A stretch of 64,000 nt of DNA from Sulfurospirillum halorespirans DSM 13726 (GCF_001723605.1 NZ_CP017111.1:2728001-2792000); one strand, 5' to 3'; positions 1 to 8,194 are shown, numbered from the stretch's first letter. Program-made: numbers and translations. Notes: a model not told the origin generated them from the letters alone.

Positions 1-1
1 A

Positions 2-424
2 GGACTTTTACATGTAAAGTCGCCTTTTATCTCGAAAACCTTATGGCAAGAGGGTTTGGTGCAAACAAATGGGGAGATTCAGAGCTTTGATTATGCGATT
101 ATTGAAAAAGGGAAATTTCAGCTTATCGGACGAAGCAGTAACATCGTTAAAATTGCAGGCAAACGCTATTCCACCACACAAATTGAAGAGATTTTAGAAG
201 CGATGGAAGGCATCTCTAAAGCACTGGTGCATGTCAAACATAACAATGCTGAGCTAAAAGACGAAGTCTTGCAAATTTTTCTCGAAGCCATGCGCCCCAT
301 CACCGTAAAAGAGATCAAAAGTGCCATCAAACACACATTGGGGAAAATCAATCTGCCGATTGAGCTCAAAGTGGTCGATAAAATCTCTACTACTTTGATG
401 GGTAAAAAGTGTATGCCACTTTAA
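2..424 (+). CDS. Acyl-CoA synthetase / AMP-ligase, C-terminal part (5' end outside window)
   Basis: The frame is open from base 2, so the gene begins before the window and only about 140 C-terminal residues are seen. The segment GRSSNIVKIAGKR followed by an E-I-E stretch is the hinge and start of the C-terminal domain of adenylate-forming (ANL) enzymes, and the closing LMGKK matches the position of the family's catalytic lysine. Such enzymes activate a carboxylic acid as acyl-AMP for transfer to CoA or a carrier protein. The nearby ACP, ketosynthase and dehydratase suggest that it primes that pathway, as the ligase of aryl-polyene clusters does, though those genes lie on the other strand. The substrate cannot be told from this fragment. 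Confidence 0.75.
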   Translation, partial: GLLHVKSPFISKTLWQEGLVQTNGEIQSFDYAIIEKGKFQLIGRSSNIVKIAGKRYSTTQIEEILEAMEGISKALVHVKHNNAELKDEVLQIFLEAMRPITVKEIKSAIKHTLGKINLPIELKVVDKISTTLMGKKCMPL

Positions 425-455
425 TAACGACGTATCTTAATTTTAAAGGAATTCT

Positions 456-1118
456 ATGAAGAAAATTGCCTTGAGATCTTTTATCACACTCGTCTTTGCC
501 ACCAGTGCCCTACTTTTCAGTGGTTGTGCTGCCAAACGTGGAGAAGTTGCACTGCAAGTGCCAACCGCTACAGCTGAAACTGCACCATCAAATGGTCAGC
601 AAATCTACATCAATTCCGTCGTCGACAAGCGTGTTTTTGAAGTAAAACCACCTGAGCCAAATATCCCTTCTTTAGATCCTTCAGAGCCGCAAACGGATGC
701 GATCAAAGCGCGAGCAGTTGCTCGAAAACGTAATGGCTATGGCATGGCGATGGGAGATATTGTCCTTAATGCAAATCAAACGGTCAATAGTGTCATCAAA
801 GAGAGCCTCAAAGAAGCTTTCAAAAACAAAGGCTATCACGTCATTGAGAACAAAGAGCAAATCACGCCTCAAACGTACATTGCAGATGTTAATATCCTCA
901 AGTTTTGGGCATGGATGAATCCAGGGGCTTTTGCCATAGCACTTAGTTGTGAAATTGAAACCAATATAAAGATGAAAAAAGAGGGAGACCCCAAAACGTA
1001 CAACGTATCTGTAAAGGCAGCGGATTCATACCAAATGGGAACAGAAAGTAATTATATAGAGATAATGCAAAAAGCTTTACAGAAGTATATTGCGGAAGCA
1101 CAAACAGAGATAAAGTAG
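456..1118 (+). CDS. YajG-like lipoprotein
   Basis: A 220-residue protein with a type II signal peptide. The lipobox LLFSGC puts the lipidated cysteine at about residue 24. A clean ribosome site (AAAGGAATTCT before ATG) supports the start. The middle carries IYINSVVDKRVFE and a long amphipathic stretch, then a periplasmic-looking alpha/beta domain, which resembles the YajG/Lipoprotein_16 family of envelope lipoproteins whose function is unknown. It follows the ligase by 31 nt on the same strand and may be cotranscribed. A strong hairpin ends the unit at 1126-1156. The family assignment is from general resemblance only. Confidence 0.7.
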   Translation: MKKIALRSFITLVFATSALLFSGCAAKRGEVALQVPTATAETAPSNGQQIYINSVVDKRVFEVKPPEPNIPSLDPSEPQTDAIKARAVARKRNGYGMAMGDIVLNANQTVNSVIKESLKEAFKNKGYHVIENKEQITPQTYIADVNILKFWAWMNPGAFAIALSCEIETNIKMKKEGDPKTYNVSVKAADSYQMGTESNYIEIMQKALQKYIAEAQTEIK

Positions 1119-1125
1119 TCGAAGA

Positions 1126-1156
1126 AAAAGGGTTGAGCGTCGTTGCCAACCCTTTT
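1126..1156. terminator. Bidirectional terminator between convergent lipoprotein genes
   Basis: AAAAGGGTTG (1126-1135) pairs exactly with CAACCCTTTT (1147-1156) around an 11-nt loop. The A and T tracts at the outer ends give a T-run in both directions. It sits between the stop codons of two converging genes. Confidence 0.85.
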
Positions 1157-1161
1157 GTGTT

Positions 1162-1560
1162 TTAGATCAAGCTAAGTTGAACGAGGATTGCTTTATTGAG
1201 ATTTTGAATCCATCCGTTGTAGTTACTGTGAATGGTGTTATTTGCTGGATCGTAATTAAGATTGACACTGCTTTCGTAGTTGATGCTGTACGTCTGCGTA
1301 TCGTACGTAATAGCAACCACTGCGGTATGCGTTCGCAAAACAAGTGTTCCTTTGATTAAGCCATCTTTCTCTTTCTTCATAATCCAGCCAAGTCCGCCGC
1401 CCGCGCGCATAATGGCTTTTTCGACATCCGTCATTGTTGCCGTTTTATCCGTAGGGACAACCACTGCATTGTTATTGACATTGTAAATAGGTGGGGTTCC
1501 ACAACCAAAAAATGCGAGACTCAAGACAAAAGCGATCGAAATCATAACGAGTTTTTTCAT
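1162..1560 (-). CDS. Small lipoprotein of unknown function
   Basis: A 132-residue protein with lipobox LAFFGC near residue 20, so it is predicted to be membrane anchored. I chose the ATG at 1560 over the one at 1566, because the latter overlaps the AAAGGATGG ribosome site and the former sits about 5 nt after it. The mature part has the run MTDVEKAIMRAG and then short alternating hydrophobic strands (TLVLRTHTAVVAITYDTQTY), which look like a small beta-rich periplasmic domain. I do not recognise the family. It converges on the YajG-like gene and shares the terminator. Confidence 0.7.
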   Translation of the reverse strand: MKKLVMISIAFVLSLAFFGCGTPPIYNVNNNAVVVPTDKTATMTDVEKAIMRAGGGLGWIMKKEKDGLIKGTLVLRTHTAVVAITYDTQTYSINYESSVNLNYDPANNTIHSNYNGWIQNLNKAILVQLSLI

Positions 1561-1657
1561 TACCATCCTTTAAAAAAATTTAATTTATTCTAGTGATATT
1601 ACGATTAAATTTTACTGAGTATGTAGTATCTAATAACCTAAACAAGGCGCTATTTAC

Positions 1658-2980
1658 TCAACGTAACCCTAAAATCTCTTTTCCATGAATTAATTTATCA
1701 TTAATTTGACACAAAGAGAAATAAACCATTGACGTTGAAAGCGCTTCGATGGGTTTTCCTAACACATCCATGGTGACGCCCAAAAGATGTAACTTTGTAT
1801 TTTGCAGTTTGATTTTGCCAAAAACATCGCTAGCAACAATCGAAACTTTGGCATTTTGCGCCATAAGTGCTACAGGTTTACCTGATTTTAACGTGCTGTT
1901 GATGATCTCCACATCCGAGTTGAGAACAATGAGCTCGTCAATCACCGCATCTTTGATGGTAATTTTTTGAGAGTTCACCACACTCATACTCTCAATTCGA
2001 CCCGTGTAAACGCGCTCACTTATGTCTTTAATTTTAACGCTGTAGCTCTGCGCCACTTTCGGTGGTGTGGGGCGTAGACTCTTTTCTTGGTTTTTAAGAT
2101 GCGCGCGCAAAAGGCTCAAAAATGCCTCTTCATTGCTCAGCATCGGCACATGCGCTGTATGGGGAAGAATGTTTAAAGAGGCGTTTGGCATCAATTTGTG
2201 CAACACATAGCCCGTCTCCACAGGTGCGACGCTATCATTTTCTCCCCAAATGATCGTCGTCCTTGCCCCAACCGTTTGAGGAATCCCGTTAAAATTCTCC
2301 TCAACCAACGCAACCGCCGCAATGCTGTGAGGGCTTCCACCCAAAATCGCAGCGCGTAAATCTTCGCTGGAGAGCACACGCCCCATATCTAAAGCCATTT
2401 TTCGATCAATTTTCTCTGCCATTTTATCGATAAAAGAGGTTATCTTCTGCGTTTGCAAACCCTGAATCAGCCCATTTTGTTCGTCAAAAAAGGTATTGAC
2501 CCCACTTTGAACTAAAAAATTATTGTACTCGGAGCGGTGCAGTATGCCTGCCGCGTCCACAAGCACTAAACTTGCCACATCGGTGGGATACATGCTCGTG
2601 TATTTCAGCGCAATCGCCCCACCCATCGAATGACCGACAAGATGAAACGGCTTTTTGACATACGTTTGCGCCACAAAGTGAATAAACTTGGCATAGTTCA
2701 GCGGCGAATAGAGCTCATTGGATTTGGTTGATTGCCCAAAACCCGGTAGATCAAAGGTGACTACAAAGTACTCATTTTTCAACCGTTCAATCGTGCTTTC
2801 CCAAATCGTAGATGCTTCATCGCCCAGTCCATGCACCAAAACGACAGCAGGATTGTCAGGGTTTCCTACTGTTGTAAGATACACCGAAGCGTTAAAAACA
2901 GGCTCGGTGATAAATGTTCCACGAAACGCTTCCGCATGCAGTCCGAAGAGGAAAACCAACATCAGTAGAAAAATTTTCAT
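1658..2980 (-). CDS. Exported alpha/beta hydrolase with a repeat-like C-terminal extension
   Basis: A 440-residue protein with an N-terminal signal peptide (about residues 1-18). The hydrolase fold spans roughly residues 40-300: oxyanion-loop motif LVHGLG, nucleophile elbow GHSMGG with Ser118, Asp249 in GENDS and His277 in PHTAH form a complete catalytic triad. The last 140 residues do not belong to the usual fold. They are short beta strands with regular spacing (KITIKDAVIDELIVLNSD), like a small right-handed beta helix. Its start overlaps the dehydratase stop (ATGA), so it is the last gene of the ACP-ketosynthase operon. It probably acts in the periplasm on a lipid ester or thioester, with unknown substrate. 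Confidence 0.8.
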   Translation of the reverse strand: MKIFLLMLVFLFGLHAEAFRGTFITEPVFNASVYLTTVGNPDNPAVVLVHGLGDEASTIWESTIERLKNEYFVVTFDLPGFGQSTKSNELYSPLNYAKFIHFVAQTYVKKPFHLVGHSMGGAIALKYTSMYPTDVASLVLVDAAGILHRSEYNNFLVQSGVNTFFDEQNGLIQGLQTQKITSFIDKMAEKIDRKMALDMGRVLSSEDLRAAILGGSPHSIAAVALVEENFNGIPQTVGARTTIIWGENDSVAPVETGYVLHKLMPNASLNILPHTAHVPMLSNEEAFLSLLRAHLKNQEKSLRPTPPKVAQSYSVKIKDISERVYTGRIESMSVVNSQKITIKDAVIDELIVLNSDVEIINSTLKSGKPVALMAQNAKVSIVASDVFGKIKLQNTKLHLLGVTMDVLGKPIEALSTSMVYFSLCQINDKLIHGKEILGLR

Positions 2981-3339
2981 GCACCAGCCTCTTCAAGCAC
3001 GATCATCAATGTCCCACTCGCATACATCACGCCACCCTCTTTTTCAAACACTTCAAAATAGAACTCGCTCGAATTCCCAAGCGACAAACGCGCTTCAATC
3101 ACGACAACACACGTCAGGCTTTGCACCTTTACATGTAAAGTAACATCTTTGATTAACACTAAAAAACCGTTTCGAGGCGTATCGGATTTTGCAAAGGCTG
3201 AGCTGGCTTGAGCCGCCGCTTCTGTGAGCATCGGGAGGGTTGGCACACTTGGAAATTCACACAGCACGGAAGCGCGTTTATCGTTACATGTAAGAATCTC
3301 TTTGGCAAAACGCATGGGTGGAAGATGCGGTAAATTCAT
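2977..3339 (-). CDS. Hotdog-fold 3-hydroxyacyl-ACP dehydratase-like protein (ApeP/ApeI type)
   Basis: A 120-residue protein with LPHLPPMRFAKEIL at its start and TEAAAQASSAF near residue 40, the pattern of short hotdog-fold dehydratases in aryl-polyene and related type II fatty-acid clusters. In such pathways it removes water from a 3-hydroxyacyl-ACP so that double bonds accumulate. It overlaps the gene before it (3336) and the gene after it (2980) by 4 nt each, so translation is coupled. A palindrome copy inside the gene at 3128-3139 encodes L-H-V-K. The family is assigned by motif and context. A thioesterase role is the alternative. Confidence 0.7.
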   Translation of the reverse strand: MNLPHLPPMRFAKEILTCNDKRASVLCEFPSVPTLPMLTEAAAQASSAFAKSDTPRNGFLVLIKDVTLHVKVQSLTCVVVIEARLSLGNSSEFYFEVFEKEGGVMYASGTLMIVLEEAGA

Positions 3340-3980
3340 AGGTTCACTTCGATAATTGCGCGCTCGAATGCAGGTGCATTCTGTGCTACATGTAACATCT
3401 CGCTGATGGAGTTTGGAACACCCGCAAGCTCGCTTTTTTGAAGACTTAACGTCGCTTTTTCTTCGGTAACTTTCACCACCAAAGCCACGCCACTTTCAAG
3501 GTAGTTAATGCAGTGATTGACCTGTTCGATGCCTGCAATATCGAGCGTTTCAAAACACAAAAGAAGCAAAATATCGCCATCCAACGCTTTCAGCGCTCCT
3601 GCTTTAAGAACACTTCGTGCCGTTTTGTCGCCACACGAGAGTGTTAAAATCTCATTGTGATTGTGGTACAAAATAGAGAGGTACGAAACGGCGGTATTGT
3701 AAACCGAATTTTGAAAATCAGTCGGGCTTAAAGGCTGTTCATCGTGAATAGCCTTTAAGATATTCGCTGTCGTTTCAAGCTCACCAAAAGCGCTCCCACA
3801 GAGGATGCGACCACCCTCAAAATGCTCGACACGGCTCAACAACTCTACGCAAATTTTAGCCGCTTTGGTCAGTCTTCGGCGAGTCATCATGTGAGGCACG
3901 AGTTCTTTGATACGAGGCAACTCCAAACTTTTCTCGCCCAATAGGTAAGCACTGCTTAAAATTTCTAAATTAACCTTCAT
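3336..3980 (-). CDS. Beta-ketoacyl synthase chain-length-factor-like protein (ApeC type)
   Basis: A 214-residue protein resembling only the N-terminal half of a ketosynthase. It has GGRILCGSAFGELETT and LSPTDFQNSVYNT, typical of the short 'ketoacyl-synt_2' proteins found in aryl-polyene clusters. The active-site cysteine and the second histidine pair of a full ketosynthase are absent, so it should not condense by itself and probably pairs with the downstream-encoded full ketosynthase partner. Neighbouring genes overlap it by 4 nt on each side. Assignment rests on these motifs and on operon context. Confidence 0.72.
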   Translation of the reverse strand: MKVNLEILSSAYLLGEKSLELPRIKELVPHMMTRRRLTKAAKICVELLSRVEHFEGGRILCGSAFGELETTANILKAIHDEQPLSPTDFQNSVYNTAVSYLSILYHNHNEILTLSCGDKTARSVLKAGALKALDGDILLLLCFETLDIAGIEQVNHCINYLESGVALVVKVTEEKATLSLQKSELAGVPNSISEMLHVAQNAPAFERAIIEVNL

Positions 3981-5086
3981 TGAGGGAGTCCGAAAAGAAG
4001 TGCGGTGTTGTTTCCACCAAACGCGAGTGAATTGCTCAGGGCGTAACGAAAGGGGTGTGCTTTAGCCTTATTCACGAAATTCAGTGTTTTATTTTCAGGT
4101 TCAACGAGATTCGTGTTAGGAGGACGGATCTGTTTTTGAAGCGCCATAACACAAATGATCGCTTCAAGCGCTCCTGCGGCTCCTAACGTATGTCCCGTAA
4201 TCGATTTGGTCGAACTTACAGGCACAGCGTCTCCAAAAAGCGCCTCAATCGCACTCGCTTCACTCGCATCATTGGCGGTTGTTCCCGTACCGTGTGCGTT
4301 GATGTAGCCTACTTCGGAGGGCTGAACATTGGCACATTTCAGTGCCTTTTGCATCGCGCAAAGCGCACCTGCACCATCAGGACTTGGATGCGCCATGTGA
4401 TGCGCGTCGGAGCTGTACCCAACCCCTAAAAGTTCAATGCTCTCTTTGTGAGACGTGTTTTGGAGCATTAAAACAGCGATGCCCTCCGCGACATTCATAC
4501 CATCACGGCTCACATCAAATGGCTGGCACGGACGCGAACTCAGCACGCCAAGCGCGTCAAACCCTCGTATGGTTGTCAGTGACAAGGTATCAAACCCTAC
4601 CACCAAAACGTTTTCATACATACCTTTAGCGATCATTTCGTACGCATAGCCTAGAGCATTCGCACTGGACGTACAGGCGGTTGAAAAGGAGATGTCATCT
4701 TTGAACGTAAAGTGCTTGGAAAGTATATGCGCGATGGCGTCAATCGCATGCAGTTTGGGGTCGATATTGGTGTAGTGATGGTCTCTTAAAAAAATGCTCT
4801 CCGTTGTTTGCATTCCTCCCACGGAAGAGCCGACTACAAGGAGCGTATTGTCGAAATTTTCAAGAGAGCTTTTGGCTAAAACCTTTTTACATGTAAGCTC
4901 TAAAATCTCATCAATGCAAAAAGATTGTGCGATTTTTCCTAGAGCGATCTGCTTGTTAGGAGTAAATTCACTGAACGTTTTGATACCGCTTTGATGCGCA
5001 CAAATTGCTTCAAATAGCACTTCGCTCGTGTCGCCCGCACAACACACCGACTCAAAAGCGTTGATAAAAACACTATTTTTGGGCAT
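3977..5086 (-). CDS. 3-oxoacyl-ACP synthase (FabF-like ketosynthase)
   Basis: A 369-residue condensing enzyme with the full Cys-His-His set: Cys138 in STACTSS, His265 in NAHGTGT and His299 in SITGHTLG, with Lys294 between. It catalyses decarboxylative condensation of malonyl-ACP with an acyl chain. The length is a little shorter than FabF, as for cluster-specific ketosynthases of aryl-polyene type. It overlaps the ACP gene by 14 nt and the chain-length-factor gene by 4 nt. A palindrome copy (4887-4896) inside the gene encodes L-T-C-K at residues 64-67, in a part of the protein that varies between ketosynthases. Confidence 0.88.
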   Translation of the reverse strand: MPKNSVFINAFESVCCAGDTSEVLFEAICAHQSGIKTFSEFTPNKQIALGKIAQSFCIDEILELTCKKVLAKSSLENFDNTLLVVGSSVGGMQTTESIFLRDHHYTNIDPKLHAIDAIAHILSKHFTFKDDISFSTACTSSANALGYAYEMIAKGMYENVLVVGFDTLSLTTIRGFDALGVLSSRPCQPFDVSRDGMNVAEGIAVLMLQNTSHKESIELLGVGYSSDAHHMAHPSPDGAGALCAMQKALKCANVQPSEVGYINAHGTGTTANDASEASAIEALFGDAVPVSSTKSITGHTLGAAGALEAIICVMALQKQIRPPNTNLVEPENKTLNFVNKAKAHPFRYALSNSLAFGGNNTALLFGLPQ

Positions 5087-5324
5087 TGATAAAGTCTAAT
5101 AAACTTTGAACCGTAGCAAATATTTTTTCGTACTCTTTAGAATCTGTTATCTTCACGCCAAACTCTTTATCGACTGTCAATACAAGCTCGATCGAATCGA
5201 CCGAATCAAGCCCTAAACCATTCTCGCCAAAAAGCGGCATAGTGTTGTCTATATCCTCAGGGGTCATATCTTCTAGCTTCAAATTTTTAATCAAGATCTC
5301 TTTTAATGTTTGCATGTGCACCAT
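5073..5324 (-). CDS. Acyl carrier protein
   Basis: An 83-residue acidic protein with the phosphopantetheine site LGLDSVDSIEL (Ser41). It carries the growing chain for the ketosynthase encoded next to it and is the first gene of the leftward cluster. The start could be ATG at 5324 or the in-frame ATG at 5315 (fourth codon). Neither has a strong ribosome site, but AAAGG lies about 10 nt before the first. It differs from a housekeeping AcpP in sequence and in context, so it is probably dedicated to this cluster. Confidence 0.88.
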   Translation of the reverse strand: MVHMQTLKEILIKNLKLEDMTPEDIDNTMPLFGENGLGLDSVDSIELVLTVDKEFGVKITDSKEYEKIFATVQSLLDFINAQK

Positions 5325-5340
5325 AACGCTCTAGCCTTTA

Positions 5341-5346
5341 ATTGTA
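5341..5346 (-). promoter_or_regulatory. Possible -10 element for the ACP-ketosynthase operon
   Basis: Read leftward, TACAAT lies 17 nt upstream of the ACP start. A TTGAAA sits 14 nt further upstream, which is short for a -35, so the call is weak. Confidence 0.35.
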
Positions 5347-5501
5347 CAGGTTAATTTTAATTTCAAGTGTACTTTAACCTATCTTGGATTTTTATAAAAA
5401 AGGGTGAAATAGCCCGTTTTTAGGTAGATTTTTAGGTGAATGCTTTACATGTAAACACCAAACCACTTTCAAACCTTAATATTGTTTTAAACTAATTCCA
5501 C

Positions 5502-5507
5502 TATAAT
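5502..5507 (+). promoter_or_regulatory. Probable -10 element for the DEAD-box helicase gene
   Basis: A perfect TATAAT in an AT-rich run about 195 nt before the helicase ATG. No good -35 is seen, which is common for sigma-70 promoters in this phylum. Use of this promoter would give a leader of nearly 190 nt. Confidence 0.5.
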
Positions 5508-5547
5508 GACCACAATTTCAGAGCTTCATTAAAAAAGAACTTCACCT

Positions 5548-5592
5548 AAAACCTACCAGATTTGAGAAATCCTCAGTGAGTATGTAGGTTTT
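5548..5592 (+). promoter_or_regulatory. Stem-loop in the helicase leader
   Basis: AAAACCTAC (5548-5556) pairs perfectly with GTAGGTTTT (5584-5592). Inside, GATTT-GAG-AAATC forms a second small stem. The outer stem ends in T's and could work as an attenuator. Long structured leaders are known for cold-shock DEAD-box helicase genes, but regulation here is inferred. Confidence 0.45.
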
Positions 5593-5702
5593 TGCATACG
5601 ATATTGACGGGTTTATTCCCCATTAAAATTTTTATGTACATGAGTCTTGTGCCCTTGCCGCACGTTAGTATTGTTTTGAAAAATCAAACACATGGAAAAT
5701 AC

Positions 5703-7529
5703 ATGGAAAACAACACACCCACACCAGTCACATTTGAGTCATTTGGCTTACACGCAGACATCCTTAAAGCCGTCGTAGATGCTGGCTTTACAGAACCAAG
5801 CCCCGTCCAAGCAGAATCAATCCCGTTAGTCCTAGCCGGTAACGACATCGTTGCACAAGCACAAACAGGTACCGGTAAAACGGCTGCATTTGGTCTTTCT
5901 ACGATGAGTATGCTCGACCCACACCTTAACAAAGTACAACTTTTAGTCATTACGCCAACACGTGAGCTTGCAACGCAAGTGAGTGATGAGCTTTACTCAT
6001 TAGGGCGTTTTCGTGGCGTTAAAACCGTAACGATTTACGGTGGTAGCTCATATTCACGTCAAATTGGCTTGATCGAAAAAGGTGCAAGCGTTATCGTAGC
6101 AACACCGGGTCGTATGTTAGACCTTCTTAAAAACGGTAGACTCCCAGGCTTTTCACCTAAAATGGTTGTTTTGGATGAAGCAGATGAGATGCTTGATATG
6201 GGCTTCTTAGAAGACATCGAAGAGATCTTTACCTACCTTCCAAAAGAGCGTCAAACCCTGCTTTTCTCAGCAACAATGCCAGATCCTATCAAACGTCTTG
6301 CGAGCAAAATTTTAAATGACCCAAAATTTGTCAGTGTTACACCAAAAGATCACACAACAAACGAAGACATCGAACAACTTTACTACGTCATCAACGAGTA
6401 CGAGAGAGATGATGCGATGATTCGTCTTTTAGATGCTCTTGAGCCTGAGAAATCCATCGTATTCTGCCGTACCAAAAAAGAGGTTGACAGACTTTCAACG
6501 CAACTGATGGCAGTCGGTCATGCAGCCAAAGGGTTGCATGGCGATATGGAGCAAAATCAACGTGAGAGCGTTATTAAAGCGTTCCGTGGTTCACAAATCG
6601 AAATCTTGGTTGCAACCGATGTTGCAGCACGTGGTCTTAACGTTGCTGACATCAGCCACGTATTTAACTACCATATGCCATTTGATCCAGAGAGTTATGT
6701 TCACCGTATCGGTAGAACCGGACGTGCGGGTAAAAAAGGTACAGCGATTACATTGGTAACGCCTATCGAGTTTCACTCAATGCAGAGAATTGGTAAAAAA
6801 GTAGGCTCTAAAATCGAGCACAGAATTGTTCCAAGTTTACGAGACGTCAAAGAGAACAAACTGATCAAAATTGCCGAAGATATTAAAAATGCAGAGCTTA
6901 ATGAAAATGCTGTCAAACTTCTTGCTATTTTGGAAGAAGAGATGGATATGTCGCAAATCGCGCTTAAACTGCTCTCAAACCTTCTCAAAGAAAATACACC
7001 TATCGGCCCCGATAAAATCGGTTTAGATAAAAAGACCTTAGAGTCTGTGGTTAAAAACATCGAAGAGCGTGATGGTGGTCGTGGCGGCAGAAGTGGCGGT
7101 TACAGAGGAAACTCTGGCGGTGGCTACAGAGGCAATTCAGGTGGATCACGTGATGGTGGCGGCTATAGAGGAAACTCTGGCGGTTCACGCGAAGGCGGCG
7201 GTTACAGAGGCACATCATCAACAGGTTCACGTGATGGTGGCGGATACAAAGGTTCAAACCCACGTGATGGCGGAAGCAGAGATGCTGCACGTCCTCCAAG
7301 AGGCGATGGCGTTCCAAGAAGTGATAGCAGAGGCGAGAGTCGTAATCCATTTGCAAAAGAGGGAAGCACATCTTCCGCTCCACGCGAAGGCGGCGGATAC
7401 AAAGGAACACGTGATAGCAGCGATAGCAGACCACCACGCGCTCCAAGAGCCGATAGACCAGCCGCACCACGTAGTGATGCAGGTCGCGCTCCAAAAACCG
7501 CTCCACGTAACGCTTACAAAAAAGACTAA
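5703..7529 (+). CDS. deaD: DEAD-box ATP-dependent RNA helicase with Arg/Gly-rich tail
   Basis: A 608-residue helicase counted from the ATG at 5703. The longer frame to TTG 5592 adds 37 residues without family likeness. It has a Q motif (GFTEPSPVQ), Walker A AQTGTGKT (53-60), DEAD at 158-161, SAT at 189-191 and the RecA2 motif HRIGRTGRAG. It unwinds RNA in ribosome assembly or mRNA turnover, typically in the cold. From about residue 455 the protein is a low-complexity basic tail of Y-R-G-N-S-G-G repeats and Arg/Asp/Ser/Pro runs, expected to bind RNA nonspecifically. It is monocistronic, with a terminator hairpin at 7582. CsdA/DeaD versus RhlE is not settled by motifs alone. Confidence 0.92.
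   Translation: MENNTPTPVTFESFGLHADILKAVVDAGFTEPSPVQAESIPLVLAGNDIVAQAQTGTGKTAAFGLSTMSMLDPHLNKVQLLVITPTRELATQVSDELYSLGRFRGVKTVTIYGGSSYSRQIGLIEKGASVIVATPGRMLDLLKNGRLPGFSPKMVVLDEADEMLDMGFLEDIEEIFTYLPKERQTLLFSATMPDPIKRLASKILNDPKFVSVTPKDHTTNEDIEQLYYVINEYERDDAMIRLLDALEPEKSIVFCRTKKEVDRLSTQLMAVGHAAKGLHGDMEQNQRESVIKAFRGSQIEILVATDVAARGLNVADISHVFNYHMPFDPESYVHRIGRTGRAGKKGTAITLVTPIEFHSMQRIGKKVGSKIEHRIVPSLRDVKENKLIKIAEDIKNAELNENAVKLLAILEEEMDMSQIALKLLSNLLKENTPIGPDKIGLDKKTLESVVKNIEERDGGRGGRSGGYRGNSGGGYRGNSGGSRDGGGYRGNSGGSREGGGYRGTSSTGSRDGGGYKGSNPRDGGSRDAARPPRGDGVPRSDSRGESRNPFAKEGSTSSAPREGGGYKGTRDSSDSRPPRAPRADRPAAPRSDAGRAPKTAPRNAYKKD
7084..7260 (+). repeat. Imperfect tandem repeats encoding the helicase RGG tail
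   Basis: Units built on 'GGCGGTTACAGAGG' and 'AACTCTGGCGG' recur, giving repeated Y-R-G-N-S-G-G and S-R-D-G-G-G motifs. The nucleotide repeats are close enough to allow unit gain or loss by slippage. Confidence 0.7.
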
Positions 7530-7581
7530 TCAACTGCTAAAGTTTGGCTTCGCAAGAGGCTAGACTCTGGTTTTTAATATA

Positions 7582-7607
7582 ATGGCGTGATGAACACATC
7601 ACGCCAT
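7582..7607. terminator. Terminator hairpin between convergent genes
   Basis: ATGGCGTGATG and CATCACGCCAT form a perfect 11-bp stem with an AACA loop. It lies between the helicase stop and the stop of the leftward gene at 7618. The T-run on the plus strand is interrupted, so efficiency is uncertain. Confidence 0.75.
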
Positions 7608-7617
7608 CTCATCCCTT

Positions 7618-8151
7618 TTATTTTTCTCGCTCTATTATCGCTTTAAGTGCCTCAACACCTTCCGCATACTCCACTTTTTCCACACGTTTGTTAGCCAGTG
7701 TCACCACCGTAATACCATCCACTTTTGCCCCATTTTTCAAAGACGCTGCGATTGTTCCATCCAAAATGAGATTGACGCTATAGGGCTGTGTTTTAAGATC
7801 GGGAAGTGCAAAGGTATTGCGTATCACCACTGGCATCGGACTAATGTCCGCTACAAATGCCACATGATGAACACTCAGATAATCCGTACTTTGCGCTCCA
7901 AGATACGCTTTAACGACATGACCTGTATCTTTTGCAAAAACCAAAATGAGCGTATGGATCGAATCATCCAGCGTATGCAATTTTCCAAATTGATCCGGAA
8001 GCGTATAGGTGATCATTGAACCAACATTAAGCCCATCCGTAAGCGACGCAGAGGAAATATTGCTCTCATACGTATCTTTACCTTTCAAAAAAAACAGCAC
8101 TCCAGCAGCAGCGACAAGAATAACCAATAATCCCAGTAATATCTTCTTCAT
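7618..8151 (-). CDS. Periplasmic thioredoxin-fold-like protein without the cysteine pair
   Basis: A 177-residue protein with an N-terminal signal anchor (MKKILLGLLVILVAAAG). The mature part starts with YTLPDQFGKLHTL and continues LILVFAKDTGH, the layout of a thioredoxin-like domain in which the CXXC loop is replaced by AKDTGH, so no redox activity is expected. It recalls the YtfJ group. Related proteins in this phylum are often labelled as FAD/FMN-containing dehydrogenases, which nothing in this sequence supports. It stands alone between a terminator and a LysE gene. Function unknown. Confidence 0.6.
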   Translation of the reverse strand: MKKILLGLLVILVAAAGVLFFLKGKDTYESNISSASLTDGLNVGSMITYTLPDQFGKLHTLDDSIHTLILVFAKDTGHVVKAYLGAQSTDYLSVHHVAFVADISPMPVVIRNTFALPDLKTQPYSVNLILDGTIAASLKNGAKVDGITVVTLANKRVEKVEYAEGVEALKAIIEREK

Positions 8152-8194
8152 ATCAAGCCTTGTATGGTAAATTTACGGAGTATTGTACCGTAAC

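Larger units (their letters stand above)
5325..5702. other. Divergent control region between the ACP cluster and the DEAD-box helicase gene
   Basis: These 378 nt hold no convincing gene. From left to right I see: a possible leftward -10 at 5341-5346; a short stem (5396-5421, AAAAA-GGG against CCC-G-TTTTT) of unclear direction; a palindrome copy at 5444-5455; a rightward TATAAT at 5502-5507; and a structured leader up to the helicase start. An open frame extends upstream of the helicase start to a TTG at 5592, but its residues do not look like a helicase N-terminus. Confidence 0.5.

Noticed and set aside
5592-5702. TTG start extending the helicase by 37 residues
   Set aside because: The added residues do not resemble a helicase N-terminus and overlap the leader stem. 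ATG 5703 fits the family start.
7051-7563. Long open frames on both strands over the helicase tail
   Set aside because: They are shadows of the repetitive Gly/Arg codons of the real gene. Their translations are low-complexity Val/Ala or His/Leu/Arg runs without start signals.
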